From: a bacterium
Lineage (GTDB): Bacteria; BMS3Abin14
Length of the DNA stretch: 5,817 bases
Direction of reading: 5' to 3'
Assembly (NCBI GenBank): GCA_020350725.1
Contig: CP070719.1
Coordinates: 2,714,178-2,719,994 of the forward strand
Shown here: positions 1 to 5,653 of the stretch, in pieces
Numbering within the stretch: the stretch's first letter is position 1
Layout: the number at the start of each line of letters is the position of its first letter
The notes under the pieces: generated by a model
Told to the model about the DNA's origin: nothing
The model's database searches: none
Seen by the model: the letters and a program-made list of their open reading frames with translations, nothing else
Translations under genes and position numbers: made by a program

Positions 1-97
1 CCGGATCTCCCGCGTCACGCAGGTTAACGAAGTTCACTCCCTTGACCACCCTCCCGTCCTTCATATCCAGGCAGGGCATGATCCTGACCGGGTCCAT
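1..97 (-). CDS. hisF: HisF, imidazole glycerol phosphate synthase cyclase subunit (N-terminal fragment)
   Basis: Only the first 32 codons are present; the gene runs off the left edge. HisF is the (beta/alpha)8-barrel cyclase that uses ammonia delivered by HisH to turn PRFAR into imidazole glycerol phosphate and AICAR, a cytoplasmic step of histidine synthesis. The visible N-terminus carries the family signature: [16 protein letters not shown], then [11 protein letters not shown]. Asp11 matches the catalytic Asp11 of the Thermotoga enzyme, and Cys9 and Lys19 are also in place. The ATG at 97 was chosen because GGAG at 104-107 lies six bases upstream. An in-frame ATG at 103 abuts that GGAG with no spacer, so it is unlikely. 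Only 19 bases separate it from the carB stop, so co-transcription is likely. Most HisF proteins that I recall read I-I-P-C-L-D-V at this position; here it is I-M-P-C-L-D-M. Confidence 0.9.
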   Translation of the reverse strand, partial: MDPVRIMPCLDMKDGRVVKGVNFVNLRDAGDP

Positions 98-116
98 CCT
101 CATCTCCTTTCCTGTT

Positions 117-3100
117 TCACCGGCGGTCAACACTTCCACCGCCCGGCTGGACGATCTCGGCGTGCCATTCCTGAAGAGATCTCACGCCGATCCGGGTTTT
201 CCTGCGAGCCTCGATACCCTTGGCCGCTGCAGCAGCTGCCACGATGGTGGTGATATAGGGAATGCGGTACTGGATGGCCGCCTTGCGGACGTAGGAGTCA
301 TCGTGTTTGCTCAGCCGCCCGGAGGGTGTGTTGATCACCAGCTGGATCTCGCCGTTCTTGATCGCGTCGACGATGTTCGGGCGCCCCTCGTGGTACTTCA
401 GAACCGGTTTGCACGTAATTCCATGCTCCGCCAGATATTTTCTCGTCCCCTCGGTGGCGACAAGATCGAAGCCCAGGTCTCTCAGGGTCCTGCTCAGGTC
501 CAGAGCCGAGCCCTTGTCCTCGTCGGAGAGGGTAAGCAGGACGCTTCCGCTTTCCGGAAGGCTCGAGCCGGCCGCTTCCTGGGACTTGTGGAAGGCCAGA
601 CCAAAGGACTCAGCTATACCAAGCACCTCACCGGTTGATCTCATCTCCGGTCCCAGAACCGGGTCCTCCTCGGGGAACATGTTGAAGGGGAACACGGCCT
701 CCTTGGCTCCGAAGTAGGGGATCGTCCCGGCCTTCAGATCGAGGTCATCGAGGGTTTTTCCCAGCATGATCTGGGTTGCCAGCCTGGCCATCGGGATGTT
801 GCAGACCTTGGACACGATGGGAACGGTGCGGGAAGCCCTCGGATTGGCTTCCAGGACGTAAACGATATCGTCGTGCACTGCATACTGTATGTTCATCAGG
901 CCGACCACGTTGAGTTGCACGGCGATCTTGCGGGTAAAGTCGATGATGGTCTCGATGTGCTCAGGGGACAGGTTCACCGGAGGGATGACACATGCGGAGT
1001 CGCCCGAGTGGACGCCGGCCAGTTCGATGTGTTCCATGACCGCCGGGACAAAGGCGTCCTTGCCGTCGGCGATGGCGTCGGCCTCGGCCTCGATGGCCTT
1101 CTCCAGGAATTTGTCGATCAGGATTGGTCTCTCGGGGGAAACTTCCACGGCCTCGGACATGTACATCCGCAGACCGGGCTCGTCATCCACGATCTGCATG
1201 GCCCGACCACCCAGGACATAGGAAGGTCTGACCATAAGGGGATATCCGATCTCTTCGGCGATCTCAATGGCCTCATCCGCCGTGTTGGCCATGCCGGAGG
1301 CCGGCTGGGGAATGCCCAGGCTGCTCATCATGCGGCGGAAGCGGTCCCGATCCTCAGCCAGATCGATGATGTCCGGGGTCGTCCCGATGATGGGGACGCC
1401 GGCCTCCATCAGTTCGTTGGCGATGTTCAAGGGCGTCTGGCCGCCGAACTGGACGATGACTCCCTCCGGCTTTTCCTTGTCGCAGATGGCAAGGACGTCC
1501 TCCACCGTGAGAGGCTCGAAATACAGCTTGTCCGAGGTGTCATAATCCGTTGAGACAGTCTCCGGATTGCAGTTGACCATTATGGACTCAAAACCCTCGT
1601 CCCTGATGGCGAAGGCCGCGTGGACGCAGCAGTAGTCGAATTCGATCCCCTGTCCGATTCGGTTCGGCCCGCCGCCCAGGACCATGATCTTCCGGCGGTC
1701 GCTTATGGGGACGTTATCGGGGGCATTGAAGGTCGAATAATAGTATGCCGCGTCCTCCACGCCGCTCACGGGGAGGGGCTGATAGTTCTTGGTCAGACCG
1801 AGGGTCTTGCCCCGCTGCCTGATCGATGCCTCAGGTGCGTCGAGGAGTTGAGCCAGGTACCGGTCGGCAAAGCCGTCCCTCTTGGCCCGAATGAGCAGAT
1901 CGTCCGGCAGTTCCCGGCCGCGGCATTTCAGGATCGTCTCTTCCAGGTCCACCAGCTCCTTCATCTCCTCGAGGAACCAAGGCTTGATGTGCGTTCTCTC
2001 GTAGAGCTGGTTGATGTCGGCCCCCTTGCGGATGGCCTCATAAAGGATAAACTGCCTTTCGCTGGAAGGCTCGGCCAGCAGTTCCATGAGTTCAGGAAGG
2101 GATCTCCGGTTGAAATCCTTTGCGAATCCCAGTCCATAGCGGCTGATCTCGAGGGAGCGTATGGACTTCTGGAGGGCTTCCTTGTAGGTGGTGGCGATGC
2201 TCATGACCTCACCGACGGCGCGCATCTGCGTGCCCAGCCTGTCCGGTACGTCGCGGAATTTCTCGAAGGCCCAGCGGGCGAACTTGACGACCACGTAGTT
2301 GCCCCAGGGTTCATACTTCTCCAGGGTGCCTCCCCGCCAGTAGGGAAGGTCGTCCAGGGTGAGGCCCCCGGCCAGCTTGGAGGACACCAGGGCAATGGGA
2401 AATCCGGTCGCTTTGGAGGCCAGGGCGGATGACCGGGATGTCCTTGGGTTGATCTCGATCACCACCACCCGGCCCGTCTTCGGATCGTGGGCGAACTGGA
2501 TGTTGGTCCCTCCCGTCACCTGTATGGCCTCGACGATGGCGTAGGAATAATCCTGCAGCTTCCTCTGGAGGTCCGGGTCGATGGTGAGCATCGGAGCCGT
2601 GCAATAGGAGTCGCCGGTGTGCACTCCCATGGCGTCCACGTTCTCGATGAAGCATACGGTTATGATCTGGTTCTTGGCGTCCCTGACGACCTCGAGTTCC
2701 AGCTCTTCCCAACCCAGGACCGACTCCTCGATAAGCACCTGTCCAACCAGGCTCGCCGAGATGCCCCGACCGGAAATAGTCCTGAGTTCCTCGACATTGT
2801 AAACAAGGCCCCCTCCTGTACCGCCGAGGGTGTAGGCGGGTCGGACCACCACGGGGTAGCCGAGTTTCAGTGCGATCTCCTCGGCCTCCTCAATGCTGTA
2901 GGCGATGGAGCTCATGGGCATCTCGATGCCCAGGCGATCCATGGTTTCCTTGAATGCGTCCCGATCCTCGCCCCTTCTGATGGCGTCCTCGGCCACGCCG
3001 ATGATCTCGATGCCGTATTTCTCCAGGATCCCCTTCCTGGCCAGTTCCGAGGACAGGTTGAGGCCGGATTGGCCGCCCAGGTTTGGCAGGAGGGCATCGG

Positions 3101-3347
3101 GGCGCTCCTTTTCGATGATCTGGACCATCCTGTCAAAATTGAGCGGTTCGATGTAGGTAACGTCGGCCATGCCCGGGTCGGTCATTATGGTGGCAGGGTT
3201 GGAATTGACCAGGACGATCTCATAGCCCAGTGAACGGAGGGCCTTGCAGGCCTGAGTGCCTGAATAATCGAACTCGCACGCCTGTCCGATGATAATCGGT
3301 CCGGATCCGATGATCATCACTTTGTTGATGTCTGGTCTCTTCGGCAT
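117..3347 (-). CDS. carB: Carbamoyl-phosphate synthetase large subunit CarB
   Basis: At 1076 residues it is full length (E. coli CarB has 1073). It makes carbamoyl phosphate from bicarbonate, two ATP and ammonia supplied by the CarA glutaminase, for pyrimidine and arginine synthesis. The first ATP-grasp half (about 1-400) has the I-I-G-S-G-P loop (12-17), Arg129, Arg169, Glu215, His243, and metal ligands Gln284, Glu298 and Asn300. An oligomerisation region follows (about 401-550). The second ATP-grasp half (about 551-930) has [10 protein letters not shown] (558-567), Arg707, His780, and metal ligands Gln821, Glu833 and Asn835. The C-terminal MGS-like allosteric domain (about 935-1065) has T-E-G-T (965-968), Lys984 and I-N-T-P-S-G (1005-1010), so control by UMP, IMP or ornithine is possible by analogy. 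Both synthetic sites look intact. The start at 3347 fits an AAGGAG seven bases upstream. carA is not adjacent in this window; hisF follows 19 bases downstream. Confidence 0.98.
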   Translation of the reverse strand: MPKRPDINKVMIIGSGPIIIGQACEFDYSGTQACKALRSLGYEIVLVNSNPATIMTDPGMADVTYIEPLNFDRMVQIIEKERPDALLPNLGGQSGLNLSSELARKGILEKYGIEIIGVAEDAIRRGEDRDAFKETMDRLGIEMPMSSIAYSIEEAEEIALKLGYPVVVRPAYTLGGTGGGLVYNVEELRTISGRGISASLVGQVLIEESVLGWEELELEVVRDAKNQIITVCFIENVDAMGVHTGDSYCTAPMLTIDPDLQRKLQDYSYAIVEAIQVTGGTNIQFAHDPKTGRVVVIEINPRTSRSSALASKATGFPIALVSSKLAGGLTLDDLPYWRGGTLEKYEPWGNYVVVKFARWAFEKFRDVPDRLGTQMRAVGEVMSIATTYKEALQKSIRSLEISRYGLGFAKDFNRRSLPELMELLAEPSSERQFILYEAIRKGADINQLYERTHIKPWFLEEMKELVDLEETILKCRGRELPDDLLIRAKRDGFADRYLAQLLDAPEASIRQRGKTLGLTKNYQPLPVSGVEDAAYYYSTFNAPDNVPISDRRKIMVLGGGPNRIGQGIEFDYCCVHAAFAIRDEGFESIMVNCNPETVSTDYDTSDKLYFEPLTVEDVLAICDKEKPEGVIVQFGGQTPLNIANELMEAGVPIIGTTPDIIDLAEDRDRFRRMMSSLGIPQPASGMANTADEAIEIAEEIGYPLMVRPSYVLGGRAMQIVDDEPGLRMYMSEAVEVSPERPILIDKFLEKAIEAEADAIADGKDAFVPAVMEHIELAGVHSGDSACVIPPVNLSPEHIETIIDFTRKIAVQLNVVGLMNIQYAVHDDIVYVLEANPRASRTVPIVSKVCNIPMARLATQIMLGKTLDDLDLKAGTIPYFGAKEAVFPFNMFPEEDPVLGPEMRSTGEVLGIAESFGLAFHKSQEAAGSSLPESGSVLLTLSDEDKGSALDLSRTLRDLGFDLVATEGTRKYLAEHGITCKPVLKYHEGRPNIVDAIKNGEIQLVINTPSGRLSKHDDSYVRKAAIQYRIPYITTIVAAAAAAKGIEARRKTRIGVRSLQEWHAEIVQPGGGSVDRR

Positions 3348-3354
3348 CGAGAGG

Positions 3355-3365
3355 CTCCTTCTCCT
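3355..3365 (-). promoter_or_regulatory. carB ribosome binding site
   Basis: On the minus strand the sequence reads AGGAGAAGGAG, two overlapping purine-rich Shine-Dalgarno matches. The nearer AAGGAG (3355-3360) is seven bases from the ATG at 3347. This decides the start against the longer TTG-initiated reading at 3401, which has no Shine-Dalgarno sequence. Confidence 0.85.
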
Positions 3366-3447
3366 GGATGGGATGTTAAATGGGGAATGGGGTGTGTTCA
3401 ATAGGCCCTGCTTCCGGGTGCACGATAGGGGGAGACAGGCCGCAAAA

Positions 3448-3477
3448 AGTATAGAGAGGGGTAAAGGCCGGTGTCAA
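3448..3477 (-). promoter_or_regulatory. Sigma-70-type promoter of carB-hisF
   Basis: On the minus strand a perfect -35 box TTGACA (3472-3477) is followed after 18 bases by a -10 box TATACT (3448-3453, five of six consensus bases). Transcription would start near 3441, giving a leader of roughly 94 bases before the carB ATG. The leader start contains GGCCTG, which can pair with CAGGGCC about 25 bases further on with one bulged G. No clear attenuator T-run follows, so leader-based control is not shown. The box quality is visible in the sequence; activity is inferred. Confidence 0.7.
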
Positions 3478-3512
3478 GGGAAACACTGGCGGAAGGGGGG
3501 ATCGTATAAGGA

Positions 3513-3540
3513 TAGTTCCCGGTTCACGGTTCGCAGTTCG
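3513..3540 (-). repeat. Degenerate heptamer tandem repeat, block 1
   Basis: Four 7-base units lie in register. Read on the minus strand they are GAACTGC, GAACCGT, GAACCGG and GAACTAT, so GAAC is invariant and the other three bases vary. Part of the block (3514-3524) is the exact reverse complement of 3866-3876 in block 3. Another part (3521-3529, GGTTCACGG) is the exact reverse complement of 3831-3839. Confidence 0.8.
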
Positions 3541-3541
3541 A

Positions 3542-3574
3542 GATTGCTTCACTTGAGTATCGGTTCGCAATGAC
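3542..3574 (+). repeat. 33-base dispersed repeat, copy A1
   Basis: It begins GATTGCTTCACT and ends CGGTTCGCAATGAC. It matches copy A2 at 30 of 33 positions, with all three differences adjacent in the middle (TGA against CAG). The ends ATTGC and GCAAT are inverted, so a short stem can form. It resembles the intergenic repeat of the form ATTGCTTCGC...GCAATGAC that I recall from many environmental bacterial genomes; that link is from memory. Its function is unknown. Confidence 0.85.
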
Positions 3575-3591
3575 AACCGCTTTTTCCCCGT

Positions 3592-3603
3592 GTCCCCGCG
3601 TCC
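3592..3603 (+). repeat. 12-base direct repeat GTCCCCGCGTCC, copy 1
   Basis: This is an exact match to 4055-4066. Both copies sit in GC-rich DNA close to 24-mer elements: just before copy B1, and just after copy B4. Length and context suggest a recurring module rather than chance, though 12 bases alone is weak evidence in GC-rich DNA. Confidence 0.55.
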
Positions 3604-3610
3604 GACCCTC

Positions 3611-3634
3611 GCCTGCCCTGAGCCCGTCGAAGGG
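3611..3634 (+). repeat. 24-base repeat, copy B1 (left arm of perfect inverted pair)
   Basis: It begins GCCTGCCCTGAG and ends CCCGTCGAAGGG. All 24 bases are the exact reverse complement of 3838-3861; the match stops at both ends. Internally GCCCT (3615-3619) pairs with AGGGC (3631-3635) around an 11-base loop, giving a REP-like hairpin. The motif resembles a common extragenic repeat (CCTGAGC..GTCGAAGGG) that I recall from many environmental genomes. Confidence 0.9.
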
Positions 3635-3658
3635 CCCTCTCTCCCTCTCGCCCTCTCT
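3635..3658 (+). repeat. Triple 8-mer tandem repeat
   Basis: There are three consecutive units: CCCTCTCT, CCCTCTCG and CCCTCTCT, with one mismatch in 24 bases. It directly abuts the 24-mer copy B1. The plus strand is pure pyrimidine except for one G. No function is assigned; it is probably slippage-generated. Confidence 0.75.
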
Positions 3659-3664
3659 TGATCA

Positions 3665-3720
3665 CTGTGGCCCTCTGTGGTTGCGTCTCAAGGGACGCCT
3701 CTGTGTTCTCTGTGGTAAAG
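3665..3720 (+). repeat. CTCTGTGG-rich element with internal GC hairpin (copy C1)
   Basis: CTCTGTGG occurs at 3673-3680 and again within the TGTTCTCTGTGG tract (3708-3715), with CTGTGG also at 3665-3670. Between them GCGTC (3683-3687) pairs perfectly with GACGC (3694-3698) around a six-base loop. Another CTCTGTGG lies at 4122-4129. It resembles the 'CTCTGTG..CTCTGTGGT' intergenic repeat seen in many environmental genomes, from memory. The hairpin is followed by mixed sequence rather than a T-run, so it is not a standard terminator. Confidence 0.65.
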
Positions 3721-3733
3721 TTTTAATTCCCGG

Positions 3734-3766
3734 GATTGCTTCACTCAGGTATCGGTTCGCAATGAC
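3734..3766 (+). repeat. 33-base dispersed repeat, copy A2
   Basis: This is the second copy of A1, in the same orientation, starting 192 bases later. Thirty of 33 positions match, and weak similarity continues past the right end (GACAACCGCT against GACACCGCT). It lies between the arms of the 24-base inverted pair, whereas A1 lies outside it. Confidence 0.85.
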
Positions 3767-3794
3767 ACCGCTATTACTCCCTGCCTGATAGCCA

Positions 3795-3830
3795 CGTCCC
3801 ATGTCTCAGACTCCATGTTTCAGGTATTCA
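3795..3830 (-). repeat. Degenerate heptamer tandem repeat, block 2
   Basis: Four 7-base units and one 8-base unit lie in register. Minus-strand units include TGAAACA, TGGAGTC, TGAGACA and TGGGACG, consensus TGRRACN. It is more diverged than block 1 but has the same period and orientation. It runs directly into GTGAACCC, which leads into 24-mer copy B2. Confidence 0.6.
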
Positions 3831-3837
3831 CCGTGAA

Positions 3838-3861
3838 CCCTTCGACGGGCTCAGGGCAGGC
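3838..3861 (-). repeat. 24-base repeat, copy B2 (right arm of perfect inverted pair)
   Basis: This is the exact reverse complement of B1 over 24 bases, with 203 bases between the arms. The flanks outside the two arms show no matching direct repeat, so a target-site duplication is not evident. The inner CCCT/AGGG ends can form the same short hairpin as B1. Confidence 0.9.
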
Positions 3862-3864
3862 TGG

Positions 3865-3969
3865 GAACCGGGAACTGAGAACTGAGTCCTGAATACTAAG
3901 TGATATTGTGATACGTAACAGCTCAGTATACTTGTCTCTTATCACTTATCTCTTAGAACTATATACCCT
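3865..3969 (+). repeat. Degenerate heptamer tandem repeat, block 3 (15 units)
   Basis: Fifteen 7-base units can be laid out in unbroken register. The clearest at the left are GAACCGG, GAACTGA, GAACTGA and GTCCTGA. The clearest at the right are TCTCTTA, TCACTTA and TCTCTTA (3935-3955). The middle units are strongly diverged. The left end is GC-balanced and of the same consensus as block 1, in the opposite orientation. The right two-thirds are AT-rich, unlike the surroundings. The period, rather than the sequence, is the conserved property. Confidence 0.7.
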
Positions 3970-3977
3970 TCCTCCTT

Positions 3978-4028
3978 CGCCTGCCCTCCCTGCCGTGAGC
4001 TTGTCGAACGTAGCCTGTCGAAGGGCCC
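3978..4028 (+). repeat. Two decayed copies (B3, B4) of the 24-base repeat in tandem
   Basis: TCGCCTGCCCT at 3978-3988 repeats the entry into B1 (3609-3619) exactly. Copy B3 (3992-4011) matches the B1 core at 15 of 20 positions. Copy B4 (4012-4028) matches B1 and its right flank at 16 of 17. Both lie in the B1 orientation. Beyond B4, GCCCCCTCG occurs twice (4025-4033 and 4041-4049). Confidence 0.7.
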
Positions 4029-4054
4029 CCTCGCCGAAGCGCCCCCTCGGGCAG

Positions 4055-4066
4055 GTCCCCGCGTCC
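4055..4066 (+). repeat. 12-base direct repeat GTCCCCGCGTCC, copy 2
   Basis: This is an exact match to 3592-3603. It is followed by GC-rich DNA, a small hairpin (CCGC 4081-4084 with GCGG 4092-4095) and a run of six T at 4101-4106. Confidence 0.55.
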
Positions 4067-4132
4067 CCGGGCCCACTGTTCCGCCGTCCGTGCGGTGGAG
4101 TTTTTTGGGATCTCTGCTATTCTCTGTGGATC

Positions 4133-4581
4133 ATGGGTCACGGGTTTGCCATATCACTCCGGTTCCTCCTTCGCGTCCTCTGCGCGGCCGCCGGAATAGA
4201 TGTCGACGCCCTTATCGAGAGATCCCCGCGTTGGTGCAGCTCGGTCAATGACGACGCCTCCCGTTTCCATAGGACGGAGTATGTAGTCGGTGAGCTGAAA
4301 ACGGAGAAAAATATCTCTTTCAGGTTCATGAAGCCGATGCACACTTTCATGAGGATGACCGAAAAGCCCAACCGGGGCGTCCGGACAGCCTACATAGAGG
4401 GCGGCAATCATACGGGATGCGTGTCAGGTCCAGGGAGATTGTGGGGTATCTGAGGATCTCCCTCGACCCAGCAACCTTCCCGCCGATAGAGATCATCGTA
4501 TACGACTGGCAGGATCGCCCCCTGGAGGATCATCAATTGGAGGACCTTGAACTCAATGTCGGGCTCACGGGGCCGGCCTGA
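4133..4581 (+). pseudogene. DUF1571-family protein remnant, frameshifted and internally deleted
   Basis: The first piece runs in one frame from an ATG at 4133 to about 4415. It reads F-H-R-T-E-Y-V-V-G-E-L, then E-K-N-I-S-F-R-F-M-K-P, then K-P-N-R-G-V-R-T-A-Y-I-E-G-G-N. The sense then continues in the neighbouring frame from about 4417: M-R-V-R-S-R-E-I-V-G-Y-L-R-I-S-L-D-P, followed directly by P-I-E-I-I-V-Y-D-W-Q-D-R and D-L-E-L-N-V-G-L-T. This order matches my recollection of DUF1571, an exported protein family of unknown function, about 250-280 residues. The shift fits loss of one base near 4404-4416. The jump at L-D-P (4462-4470) skips the usual middle, including the N-R-H-P-I-T motif, so roughly 80-100 residues seem deleted. 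The N-terminus (L-R-F-L-L-R-V-L-C-A-A-A-G) is only weakly signal-peptide-like, and no Shine-Dalgarno sequence precedes 4133. The family call is from motif memory. Confidence 0.7.
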
Positions 4582-4622
4582 GATAGAGTTTTTTGTCTTG
4601 GGTCTCTTTCCCGGCTAAACTT

Positions 4623-4630
4623 AAGGAGGA
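4623..4630 (+). promoter_or_regulatory. Ribosome binding site favouring a TTG start for the DUF5996 gene
   Basis: AAGGAGGA is a near-perfect Shine-Dalgarno sequence, six bases before a TTG at 4637 and nine before a second TTG at 4640. A competing purine tract (AAGGGGGG, 4669-4676) lies five bases before the ATG at 4682, so the start is not fully settled. Confidence 0.65.
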
Positions 4631-4636
4631 AAAGGA

Positions 4637-5590
4637 TTGTTGACACTGTTACGCTCGTTTTTCGGCAGAAGGGGGGACGACATGACCGACAGGCCGGGCA
4701 AGGATCTTTTCCCATCCCTTCCCCTCGAGGAGTGGGAGGACACCAAGAACACCCTTCACCTGTTCCTCCAGATCGTGGGAAAGATCAGGCTTTATTGTTT
4801 TCCCAGAAAAAATCACTGGTGGCACGTCCCATTCTACGTATCCACCCACGGGTTGACCACCGGTCCCATACCCTATGGGGATACCCTCTTCGAACTGGAG
4901 TTCGACCTGATCAACCACAATCTTGTGATCAAGACGGGCAGCGGCCCTACTCGATTCATGGCGCTGAAGGGGATCTCAGTATCCGAGTTCTACATGGCTC
5001 TCCTCACGAACCTGTCCGACCTTCACCTTGATATCAAATACCAGAAACCGTTTCCCTATGACGTCCCCTTCAGCAGCGAGCCTTTCGAATCGGACTTCGT
5101 TCATGCCTCCTACGACAAAAGATATGTCCACAACTTCTGGCGGATCCTCACCCAGGTCGACTCGGTATTTCAGGAGTTCAGGGGACGATTCACAGGCAAG
5201 AGCACGCCTCCCCACCTGTTCTGGCATCACATGGACCTTGCCCTGACCCGGTTCTCGGGAAGAACCGCTCCTGTCAGGGAGGGTGCCGGCCTCGTGGAGA
5301 GGGAGGCCTATTCCCACGAGGTCATCAGTTTCGGTTTCTGGGCGGGAGATGAAAATATGAGGGCCCCGGCATTTTACGGTTATGCGGCTCCCGTTCCCGA
5401 GGGTCTCTTCAGAGAGCCCCTCGCACCGGATGAGGCCGCCTGGAATGAGACGGCCGGCATGGCCGTGATGATGTACGACAGCATAAGGCAGGCCGACGAT
5501 CCCCGGGGCAAGATAATGGAATTCCTGGACAGCGTCTATCAGGCAGGGGCGAAGTGCGCCGGTTGGGATGTGGACGCGCTGGAACTATAG
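4637..5590 (+). CDS. DUF5996 family protein
   Basis: The protein has 317 residues from the TTG, or 302 from the ATG at 4682. It covers the whole DUF5996 family, whose biochemical role is unknown. Recognisable blocks are P-L-E-E-W-E-D-T (29-36) with T-L-H-L-F-L-Q-I-V-G-K (39-49), N-H-W-W-H-V-P (59-65), G-L-T-T-G-P-I-P-Y-G-D (72-82), H-A-S-Y-D (156-160), F-W-R (167-169), F-R-G-R-F-T-G-K (181-188), D-L-A-L-T-R-F-S-G-R (200-209), E-A-Y-S-H-E-V-I-S-F-G-F-W (223-235), F-Y-G-Y-A-A-P (246-252) and A-G-W-D (308-311). Invariant-looking His, Trp and Arg residues suggest an enzyme or binding protein, but that is inference. No signal peptide or membrane segment is seen, so it is probably cytoplasmic. The TTG start has the better Shine-Dalgarno sequence, while the ATG start gives a length closer to relatives that I recall. 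It stands alone between a pseudogene and a convergent gene. The family call is by recall of motifs. Confidence 0.85.
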   Translation: MLTLLRSFFGRRGDDMTDRPGKDLFPSLPLEEWEDTKNTLHLFLQIVGKIRLYCFPRKNHWWHVPFYVSTHGLTTGPIPYGDTLFELEFDLINHNLVIKTGSGPTRFMALKGISVSEFYMALLTNLSDLHLDIKYQKPFPYDVPFSSEPFESDFVHASYDKRYVHNFWRILTQVDSVFQEFRGRFTGKSTPPHLFWHHMDLALTRFSGRTAPVREGAGLVEREAYSHEVISFGFWAGDENMRAPAFYGYAAPVPEGLFREPLAPDEAAWNETAGMAVMMYDSIRQADDPRGKIMEFLDSVYQAGAKCAGWDVDALEL

Positions 5591-5591
5591 G

Positions 5592-5647
5592 CCTGGACCC
5601 GAGTCCTTGATTCAGGACCCAAGACTCTGGATCCCGGGCCATGAACC
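5592..5647 (+). repeat. Degenerate heptamer tandem repeat, block 4
   Basis: Eight 7-base units in register fill nearly all of the space between two convergent genes. Units include CTTGATT, CAGGACC, CAAGACT and CTGGATC, consensus near CNNGAYY, in the same orientation as the left end of block 3. Within it GTCCT (5603-5607) pairs with AGGAC (5614-5618), and GAGTC (5601-5605) with GACTC (5623-5627). There is no T-run, so classical terminator function is not supported, though a hairpin between convergent genes could contribute. Confidence 0.65.
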
Positions 5648-5653
5648 CTTCCT

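Larger units (their letters stand above)
3478..4132. other. Repeat-rich intergenic region without a believable gene
   Basis: This stretch separates the carB promoter from the DUF1571 relic. Every open frame here crosses repeat elements, and none shows a recognisable domain or a convincing ribosome binding site. Composition changes abruptly along it: 3590-3660 and 4020-4100 are very GC-rich, while only 20 of the 60 bases from 3901 to 3960 are G or C. Elements in order are heptamer block 1, 33-mer copy 1, a GTCCCCGCGTCC 12-mer, 24-mer copy 1, the triple 8-mer, the CTCTGTGG element, 33-mer copy 2, heptamer block 2, inverted 24-mer copy 2, heptamer block 3, two decayed 24-mer copies, the second 12-mer, and a weak second CTCTGTGG element. 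They are listed separately. Confidence 0.85.

Noticed and set aside
873-3233. Several long plus-strand open frames opposite carB (for example 873-1553, 1620-2432 and 2487-3233)
   Set aside because: They lie antisense to an unmistakable carB. Their composition mirrors its codons, and none shows a domain.
3348-3401. Longer carB reading from a TTG at 3401 adding 18 residues
   Set aside because: It has no Shine-Dalgarno sequence, and the added residues are unlike CarB. The ATG at 3347 has AAGGAG at seven bases and gives normal family length.
3373-3401. Alternative carB promoter TTGAAC, 17 bases, TAACAT on the minus strand
   Set aside because: Each box matches only four of six consensus bases, and the start would leave almost no leader before the ribosome binding site. 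The 3448-3477 promoter is far better.
3542-3766. Possible CRISPR array from the 33-base repeats
   Set aside because: There are only two copies, 192 bases apart, with other repeats in between and no cas genes.
3611-3861. Insertion sequence with 24-base terminal inverted repeats
   Set aside because: It is too short to encode a transposase, the flanks show no target duplication, and extra copies of the same element lie outside. It is kept only as a finding on inverted repeats.
4073-4106. Terminator-like hairpin followed by six T
   Set aside because: The stem is short and interrupted, no plus-strand gene ends upstream, and the T-run looks like part of the recurring CTCTGTGG-type element.
4138-4411. 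Two minus-strand open frames antisense to the DUF1571 relic
   Set aside because: The plus strand carries recognisable family motifs in order, and the minus frames have none.
3908-4453. A 181-codon plus-strand open frame
   Set aside because: Its first part is heptamer and 24-mer repeat DNA. Only the part after about 4133 resembles a protein, and that belongs to the DUF1571 relic.
4593-4621. Promoter-like TTGTCT, 17 bases, TAAACT before the DUF5996 gene
   Set aside because: The boxes are weak, and the start site would fall inside the Shine-Dalgarno sequence at 4623-4630.
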